Part shown: one piece after another, positions 19,501 to 25,219 of the stretch
Layout of the letters: the number at the start of each line of letters is the position of its first letter
Position numbering within the stretch: the stretch's first letter is position 1
Origin: Pelargonium nanum
Lineage: Eukaryota > Streptophyta > Magnoliopsida > Geraniales > Geraniaceae
Length of the DNA stretch: 25,219 nucleotides
Direction of reading: 5' to 3'
Assembly: GCA_036897485.1 (NCBI GenBank)
Contig: JAYMTF010001228.1
Coordinates: 1 to 25,219 of the forward strand
Program-made: the position numbers and the translations under genes
Notes under the pieces: model-generated
Told to the model about the DNA's origin: nothing
The model's input: only the letters and a program-made list of their open reading frames with translations
The model's database searches: none

Positions 19501-21677
19501 GCTATTTGCTGGATATGTCTCTGATATCTAATTATATGAACTTTTGGCATTGATTAATGGTGATTCTAGGACAGAATTGGTCCCTGCATATGTGAGGTTA
19601 CTCCGGGATAGTGAAGCTGAAGTCCGTATAGCAGCTGCTGGCAAAGTAACAAAGTTTTGCCGGATTTTAGATGCAGAACTTGCAATGCAACACATTCTTC
19701 CTTGTGTGAAGGTGGGCAAATGTGTGAAAACATGTTCTCTTTAAGGACTTGCACTACACGTGATATGTTATTTGGTATCTTATTACTTGATTTTTTTCAA
19801 TTTTTTTGTTGCAGGAATTGTCTTCTGATTCTTCACAGCATGTCCGTTCTGCTTTGGCTTCAGTTATAATGGGGATGGCTCCAGTCTTGGGAAAGGTAAG
19901 AATGATTTTCTGTGGGCTGTGCAGCATATTGGTGTTGACACTTCTTCATTATACCGTTTAGTTTAAAGTTTAAACTGGTGTCTGTTATCATTTGTTTTCT
20001 TATTTCATTATTATCCGTATAATTTTCTGTTATAAAACCAATTTGCTAGACCATGTAATCTCTATATTATATTAAGGAAACAGTTCTGAACTGTAAGCTG
20101 TTTGTATTGCTGGTTTGAAATATTAGGAAAGGCATTGCATATAGTAATAGAAATAAGTTTTTGCTGAGTTGTATATAAATCATGGCAGATTACCTGCCTT
20201 ATGGCCTTTATTCTTAGTTTCTTTGCTTAAGATTTTTATTTTTATAATCTTTTTAGCAGCTGAATATGTATGACCTTACACTAAAAAAAAGAATTGTGTT
20301 GGCAGCATCATTCTCATTAACGTTCATTTGCTTGGTTACTGCAGGATGCAACTATTGATCAGCTGCTTCCAATTTTTCTTTCCCTTTTGAAAGATGAGTT
20401 TCCTGATGTGCGCCTGAATATCATTAGCAAGCTTGATCAAGTGAATCAGGTTTTCAAAATATAATGAGCTTAACTTCATTCTGTTTGCTGAGCTGAAATT
20501 TATCAGTTCTTGAATTCTACAACTAGATGCACTTTCTTCTTCTTTCTAGTCAATTTGTTTTAGCTATGAACATACTCTATTATTTATCTTTTAAGTCGTA
20601 TTGAAATTAATCTTGTAGGTTATTGGAATCGATCTGTTGTCCCAATCCTTGTTACCAGCCATTGTTGAACTTGCTCGGGATCGACATTGGAGGGTTCGGC
20701 TTGCAATAATAGAGTACATACCTCTTCTGGCAAGTCAGTTAGGTGTAGGGTTCTTCGATGATAAGCTTGGAGCTCTTTGCATGCAATGGTTACAGGATAA
20801 GGTTTGTGTTACTTTTTCTTGCATATGAGATTGAAATTCACTGTCCTTATGCTTGACAAATCTTTCATTTGGTTTTGTACTATGTCTGGGTCACCGTTTA
20901 AGTTGTCTGATCAACTTGATTTTGTGTCCTGATTGCAGGTTTATTCTATTCGTGATGCTGCAGCTAACAATCTAAAACGCCTTGCAGAAGAATTTGGTCC
21001 AGAATGGGCAATGGAGCATATAATTCCACAGGTTTGTCTAACAATTCTTTATATAGAAATGCTATAGTTAAATTTCAATGAATAATCAACTGCAGATACA
21101 CAATGCAGCATATAATTCCACAGGTTTTTCTCTTTTCCTTCTAAAGTGAATGCCATCTGAGCAGGTATTAGAGATGAGTACCAATCCTCACTATTTGTAT
21201 CGGATGACTAATCTTCGGGCTATCTCTCTCCTAGCTCCGGTCATGGGCCCAGAAATAACATGTTCAACGTTACTTCCAGTGATCGTTTCTGCATCAAAAG
21301 ACAGGTACCGGAATTCTTTGTGCACATAGAATTGTTTTTTCAGGCTCAAAGATGTATTGTAGACTCTGAATTATACAATTTGCAGAGTACCCAACATCAA
21401 ATTCAATGTGGCAAAGGTGTTTCAAACCATCATTCCTATAGTAGACAAATCTGTAAGTAATCTATGCCATTACTTTCTTATTGTTTCTTCTCAATTGTTG
21501 TGGCATTCATTTTCATATTCAAATCTCTATCTGGTCTGTGTCTCTTGCGATTCTCAGGTGGTTGAGAAGACAATCCGTCCGAGTTTGGTTGAGCTCAGTG
21601 AGGACCCAGATGTGGATGTCCGTTTCTTTGCGCAACAGGCACTTCAGTCGATTGATCAGGTAACGATGTCTGGCTAG
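16599..21677 (+). CDS. PP2AA: PP2A 65-kDa regulatory (scaffolding) subunit A, tandem copy 2
   Basis: Twelve coding exons: 16599-16991, 17349-17595, 18306-18418, 19274-19353, 19570-19711, 19815-19895, 20345-20449, 20619-20801, 20939-21031, 21165-21304, 21386-21452 and 21558-21677. Every exon has the same length and phase as in copy 1; the product is also 587 aa, with all introns GT-AG. By manual alignment the proteins differ at about 43 positions (about 93% identical). The start follows the leader acceptor and gives MSKVDEP. HEAT-repeat hallmarks are intact, so it should fold as a PP2A scaffold. Several substitutions are radical and fall in the C-terminal repeats that hold the catalytic subunit: E407R, Q474E, I495N, S508P and K514T. 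E82G lies in an N-terminal repeat. The gene is unbroken and probably functional, but it has drifted further from the family consensus than copy 1. Confidence 0.95.
21009..21127 (+). repeat. Duplicated exon-9 end (21009-21035) within intron 9 (21101-21127) of PP2A-A copy 2
   Basis: The 27-bp segment CAATG[G/C]AGCATATAATTCC plus ACAGGTTT spans the end of coding exon 9 and its donor, and recurs 92 bp downstream with a single mismatch. The intronic copy includes an intact CAG|GTTT donor at 21123/21124. It also reads CAG where the exon reads GAG, agreeing with copy 1 (AMQH rather than AMEH). Confidence 0.9.
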
Positions 21678-22180
21678 AGAGGATGTTTTTCGCACTCGAA
21701 ATTCAGCACCAAACCATGTTTCATGTTTGGATTGTGTGCCTAATCAGTTTCTGGCATATGGAGGCAGTATTGTTTTGTGACTAGCATTGTAGGTTCATTC
21801 TGGGTTAGAACAACCATCCTCTTTATATTTGGAAAACCTCTACATTATTTTTCCATGGGTTTTGTTTGTTTAATATCCTGTTTTTATTTTATTTTTCAAG
21901 TATCAAGATATATATTTTGAATTTTTGAGAGTTGGTGCTTCCAAGAAATTGTGATGTAGGTAAATGGCACTGAAAAGGACACTATTGAAATGGCATTGAT
22001 AGATGAGATGTTTCCATTTCTATGAATTTCTAACTGATAATCTCATCTCACTTTGTTGTCTACATACAATGATTTGGGAAGCGCCATGATCAAAACCCCT
22101 ACTATGTTAGTATGTTAAATTTCAACAATGGACTATATACAATGATTTGGGCTTCCACTATTGAAAAGTCTACATTATTT
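21678..22180. other. PP2A-A copy 2 3' UTR and following gene-free DNA
   Basis: The segment to about 21800 matches the copy 1 3' UTR near TTGTGACTAGCATTGTAGGT and is likely transcribed. No canonical AATAAA was noticed. Beyond it, AT-rich DNA has only a 14-bp direct repeat, TACAATGATTTGGG, at 22065-22078 and 22138-22151. Confidence 0.6.
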
Positions 22181-22183
22181 GAA

Positions 22184-22353
22184 AAGTTTGGCTTCCACCA
22201 TTATATTTAGTTAATTAATTGTATATTTATTCGATGTGAGACTTCATGGGTATAAAGTCTCACATTGGGTGATGTTGAAAGTAGTGGGTATTAAGTCTCA
22301 CATTGGAGAAATATACAATTAATTAGCTAAATATAATAGTGGAAGTCAAACTT
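22184..22353. mobile_element. Inverted-repeat element with 43-bp arms
   Basis: The arms 22184-22226 and 22311-22353 are complementary at 40 of 43 positions (AAGTTTGGCTTCCACCATTA versus its partner ending GTGGAAGTCAAACTT). The 84-bp interior holds two direct copies of GGGTAT[A/T]AAGTCTCACATT (22248-22266 and 22286-22304) and one inverted relative (22234-22245). It has the fold-back form of a MITE, but it may instead be part of a longer retroelement remnant because the same motif recurs downstream. Confidence 0.75.
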
Positions 22354-22625
22354 AATGAGCTTGTCATTTTGAGTATGGTTAACTCAAACCATTACATGTA
22401 GCTCTATTATTAATTTTAATATGATATCATAGCAGGCTTCTATTCAGGCCTTGACCCGCCCGTTTTTATTGACTCCCTTCTCGGTCCACATGTAGGATCC
22501 ATTGTGTTATTCGGCTTGCGAGTGAGGAGAGTGTCAAAATGGGTATAAAGTCCAACATAATTAAGTGGTGCTACTGCTAAAACCTAAAAGCAGTGGGTAC
22601 TAAATCCCACATCTTTACGTTGCAA
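22354..22625 (+). mobile_element. Possible degenerate LTR/TRIM-type retroelement remnant
   Basis: TGATATCATAGCAGGC (22422-22437) resembles the initiator-methionine tRNA primer-binding site common in plant LTR elements (TGGTATCAGAGC...). The motif GGGTA..AA.TC..ACAT, found twice in the preceding inverted-repeat element, recurs at 22541-22559 and 22595-22613, as if two terminal repeats flank a short interior of about 100-150 bp. Motifs of the type GTCCCACAT occur in many plant LTRs. There is no coding capacity, and borders and target duplication were not identified. Confidence 0.4.
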
Positions 22626-23620
22626 ACAATGATGGCTGAGGGGTTTGCAAACTTGACAACATTTATATGTTCTAAATGGTTTGATGATAATAGCCAACTG
22701 CTCTGAATGGAAATAGCAAACGATCTAGAAAGACCTCCTTATAAATAGTTTTTATTGCCTACGAACATGCCACAATCAAGACTTCTAACTACCCAAAATA
22801 TTCAATAATTTCGTTTTTAATGTTCACAGTTAGGATCAAATCTGGATTTTATGTGCTTGACTTTTGTGTATGGTGTGATTTCAATGACATGATATTTAAA
22901 GTGTTTCATAAAAGTTGACAGTGGATAAATGAAAATACATGGTGCTCAGCTCTTTCTTTGTTCAGTTCCAATGGGCTTTGTTTGTTCTAGATTGTTGACA
23001 AAATCATATCCATCTTTGGCAGCACACTAAAACCCATGATGTAAAAACATTGAGACTGACATGTTCAACAAAGAAGATGAACTCACGTGCAAAGCACTTA
23101 TTTTTTTTATTTTCTCAAACTAACGGTTTTCTCACAAAATGGATAAAATTGTGTTTTGGGGCACCAGTGACAAGAATGTGAAGTTGAAGTACCATTCATG
23201 ATTTTAAAAATAGTAAGAGGGTCAATTTTGATATGAGTGTATAATTGGGGGATCAATGGTAACTTTAACCCAATTTTTTAAATCTTAGTGATATCTTGAA
23301 CCTTTATTTCATTGACAAAAGGTAATTATAGGGGGTATTTATTTGTTCCTCGATCGTCTTTTAGTAAGCCTAATTTTATTTTGGTCTTTTTTTTAGAGTA
23401 TCCATATGTACATCCATTACGCTACATGACTTCTTTTTAATATTATTTTCATTATCCCATTCAACCGGTCTCCTAAAATGGGAAGGATGGTAAGATTATT
23501 GAACTCTTTATTTGGTTCATTTATGGCACAATCCTTCGGAGTGAGTACCATGTTAATAAGCTTTAGGATTCTCAACGGGTATGTTTATGTTTCTCATTAA
23601 CGTCAATAGTTGTTATACAA
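22626..23620. other. Gene-free AT-rich DNA
   Basis: No gene, RNA or paired terminal repeat was recognised. The region is AT-rich with short low-complexity runs and looks like eroded intergenic sequence between two transposon remnants. Confidence 0.55.
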
Positions 23621-23624
23621 ATGA

Positions 23625-23949
23625 CATTGCTACAATCAATTTTATTTTAAGCGACAACACATTTTGTTACTTAAACTCATATATTGTCACCAAAATTAAG
23701 TAACTGCGTTCACCAAATGTGTTGTCACGGAAAGTCTCCAAGTATTCAACAGAAAGATATTTGTCACGGAAGCACAATTTTGTGCGACGGAAAATCTGTC
23801 ACCGAAAATATAAAAGTCAAAGTTTTCACCATTATGGGCTTTTGTCCATATCAGCTTAATAGTCATTGTTTTTAAACTCAACTCCTTCCTTGTATTCATT
23901 GGCAACAACTTATTTTTTTATGTGACAAAAAGCATCAATTTTTGTAGTG
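23625..23949. mobile_element. Short CACTA-like non-autonomous transposon
   Basis: The right end reads AATTTTTGTAGTG, whose complement CACTACAAAAATT is the classic CACTA terminus, and it is followed by TGA (23950-23952). The left end, CATTGCTACAATCAATTTT, is preceded by TGA (23622-23624), giving a 3-bp target duplication as expected for CACTA elements. The interior carries repeated GTCACGGAA, GTGCGACGGAAAATCTGTCA and GCGACAACA motifs, like CACTA subterminal repeats. The left terminus departs from CACTACAA by an apparent insertion, so the border is less certain than the right one. It encodes no transposase. Confidence 0.6.
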
Positions 23950-24192
23950 TGAATCTCTCTTCCAATATGACGTTACCTTAGGACCTCCAAAAATGGTCGT
24001 GAAGGTAAATGAGTCCTCGGGTTACTTTCAACGATCAAGTTAGAAATCTGATTGAAATGTGTAAGACTCACATTTGGGTAAGAAGACGCAAAGAATTATA
24101 TTTATAATTTTTTTTTTCAAAAAGAAAGGAAAACTTGTGTCTTCAGAGGGGCTTTGATGGTGGTCGGTGGTCTTTCCCTCCTACTAAGAGTT

Positions 24193-24615
24193 TAAGGGCC
24201 CATTTAGTTATTGAAAACAATTTTCATTTTCTGTTTTCAGATTTCAGTTTTATGTTACTATGGAAAATTTGGAAAATTTGTTTAGTTGTACAACATTTTT
24301 CATTTTTATTTATTTTGATTCTAAATTAAAACAATGCAAAAAAATAATTTAAATTGAAAAATAACAACATTACGCATCATAGATACTAAACATTAAAAAA
24401 AAAAATTAGTAGTGGAAAAATGAGTGTTCTATTTGAAAAACTTAAAAAAAAAAACAGTTTTCCATTTATATGCTATTTTGGAAAACATTTTTTCAATTTT
24501 TCATTTTCCAATTTTCTGTATTTGATAAACGGTGCAACTAAACAAGTTTTCTAGTTTTTTCAAAACAATTTTTAAAAAAATTAGAAAAAATACTTCATAA
24601 CTAAACAAGCCCTAA
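24193..24615. mobile_element. Harbinger/Tourist-like MITE with TAA target duplication
   Basis: GGGCCCATTTAGTTAT (from 24196) pairs with ATAACTAAACAAGCCC (ending at 24612), giving imperfect terminal inverted repeats of about 16 bp. TAA flanks both sides (24193-24195 and 24613-24615). The 417-bp interior is AT-rich and also contains an inner inverted pair, TTTGTTTAGTTGTAC (about 24278) and GTGCAACTAAACAAG (about 24532), suggesting nested or duplicated termini. There is no coding capacity. Confidence 0.75.
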
Positions 24616-24959
24616 ATGTTCTCTGCTCAGCTGCTGTGGAAGCCGGGAATTGGAGGAGAAGCACTCCACCACATCAATTACAACTATATATAAATTATAC
24701 AATATCAACTAATTTAAAAAAAAAAAAAAACGCACATGTTTTGAAGTATACAACAAGAACGAAGTATATACTTCTCATGAAGATGTTAAAAAAGAAATAC
24801 AGTTGAATATACAACAAGAACAAGGTAAGCCTATGATATTTAATAGGTGAGGTCCCTATCACTAGGACTTTGATGGATCTGTCAGTCACTGTTTGCTCAG
24901 AAAAATTAAATGAATGATTCACTCAAAACGGAAACAAAACAATAGTGAACCGAAATGCT
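24616..24959. other. Gene-free AT-rich DNA
   Basis: No gene or RNA was recognised. A small direct repeat, TATACAACAAGAAC, occurs at about 24748 and 24810, and an A-run lies at about 24716-24730. Confidence 0.5.
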
Positions 24960-25219
24960 TAAGGGCTTGTTTGGTAACACTACTCAAAAGTCAAAAGCTA
25001 CTTCAAAGTAGCTTTTAAAAGCAGTCATGTTTGCTAAAAAAAATTTGTATAAGCCAACAAAAGTGCTTTTGTGTTCTAAAGCAAAAACAAACAAAATTTG
25101 AATTTATATTTTCACATACATGGATGTTATAAGTAAAATGACCAAAATATATATGCATATAAATATTAATATACAAGAACAAAAAATTGTTTTGTAACTA
25201 TGTTAAACAATATTTGGAT
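24960..25219. mobile_element. Left end of a Harbinger-like MITE, truncated by window edge
   Basis: TAA at 24960-24962 is followed by GGGCTTGTTTGGTAACAC, a typical plant MITE terminus. A subterminal hairpin follows: AAAAGCTAC (24993-25001) and GTAGCTTTT (25008-25016) are perfect 9-bp arms around a 6-nt loop. The right end is not in the window. The terminus matches the reverse complement of the one at 61-74, so both edges of the window carry related elements. Confidence 0.6.

Noticed and set aside
23684..23908. Overlapping open frames on both strands near 23.7-23.9 kb
   Set aside because: They fall inside the CACTA-like element's subterminal repeats and do not resemble transposase or any other protein.
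1..25219. Search for CRISPR-like arrays, bacterial operons, viral genes or a novel multi-gene system
   Set aside because: No regularly spaced repeats, no operon spacing and no viral or defence protein signatures were seen. All three coding units are ordinary spliced plant genes.

Overview
This window is nuclear DNA from a flowering plant, most likely a eudicot. It holds AT-rich intergenic DNA, GT-AG spliced genes and miniature transposons, and no bacterial operon or CRISPR structure. The species cannot be named from the sequence. Three complete protein-coding genes are present, all on the + strand.

Layout. 1-1900: AT-rich intergenic DNA whose left edge is the end of a miniature transposon. 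1940-2592: putative promoter and leader of gene 1, built from a degenerate duplication plus a 49-bp tandem unit and carrying several short upstream ORFs. 2593-6781: a five-exon aluminium-activated malate transporter gene (ALMT4/ALMT9-like clade, 570 aa). 6782-7470: its 3' end and a short spacer. About 7560-14100: PP2A scaffolding subunit A gene, copy 1 (non-coding leader exon, 12 coding exons, 587 aa). 14100-15500: AT-rich spacer. About 15600-21800: copy 2 of the same PP2A gene, with identical exon lengths and phases, 587 aa and about 93% protein identity by manual count. 21800-25219: gene-free, transposon-rich DNA containing a retroelement-like remnant, a CACTA-like element, a Harbinger-type MITE and the left end of another MITE.

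How the genes relate. The two PP2A-A genes are a head-to-tail tandem duplication about 8.2 kb apart. Homology covers the leader exon, leader intron, coding exons and 3' UTR but fades just upstream of the leader exon, so the copies have unrelated promoters. The ALMT gene is a functionally separate neighbour. From memory, Arabidopsis ALMT4 and RCN1 (a PP2A-A gene) are also adjacent on chromosome 1, so this pairing may be ancient microsynteny.

I see no new enzymatic or defence system here. The most interesting signals are regulatory and evolutionary: the tandem PP2A-A pair with different promoters, radical substitutions in copy 2 near the catalytic-subunit binding repeats, repeated upstream ORFs with a shared C-terminus before ALMT, a duplicated exon end acting as a possible decoy splice donor, and several small transposons with recognisable ends. 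All exon coordinates were worked out by hand from reading frame, splice consensus and family similarity.
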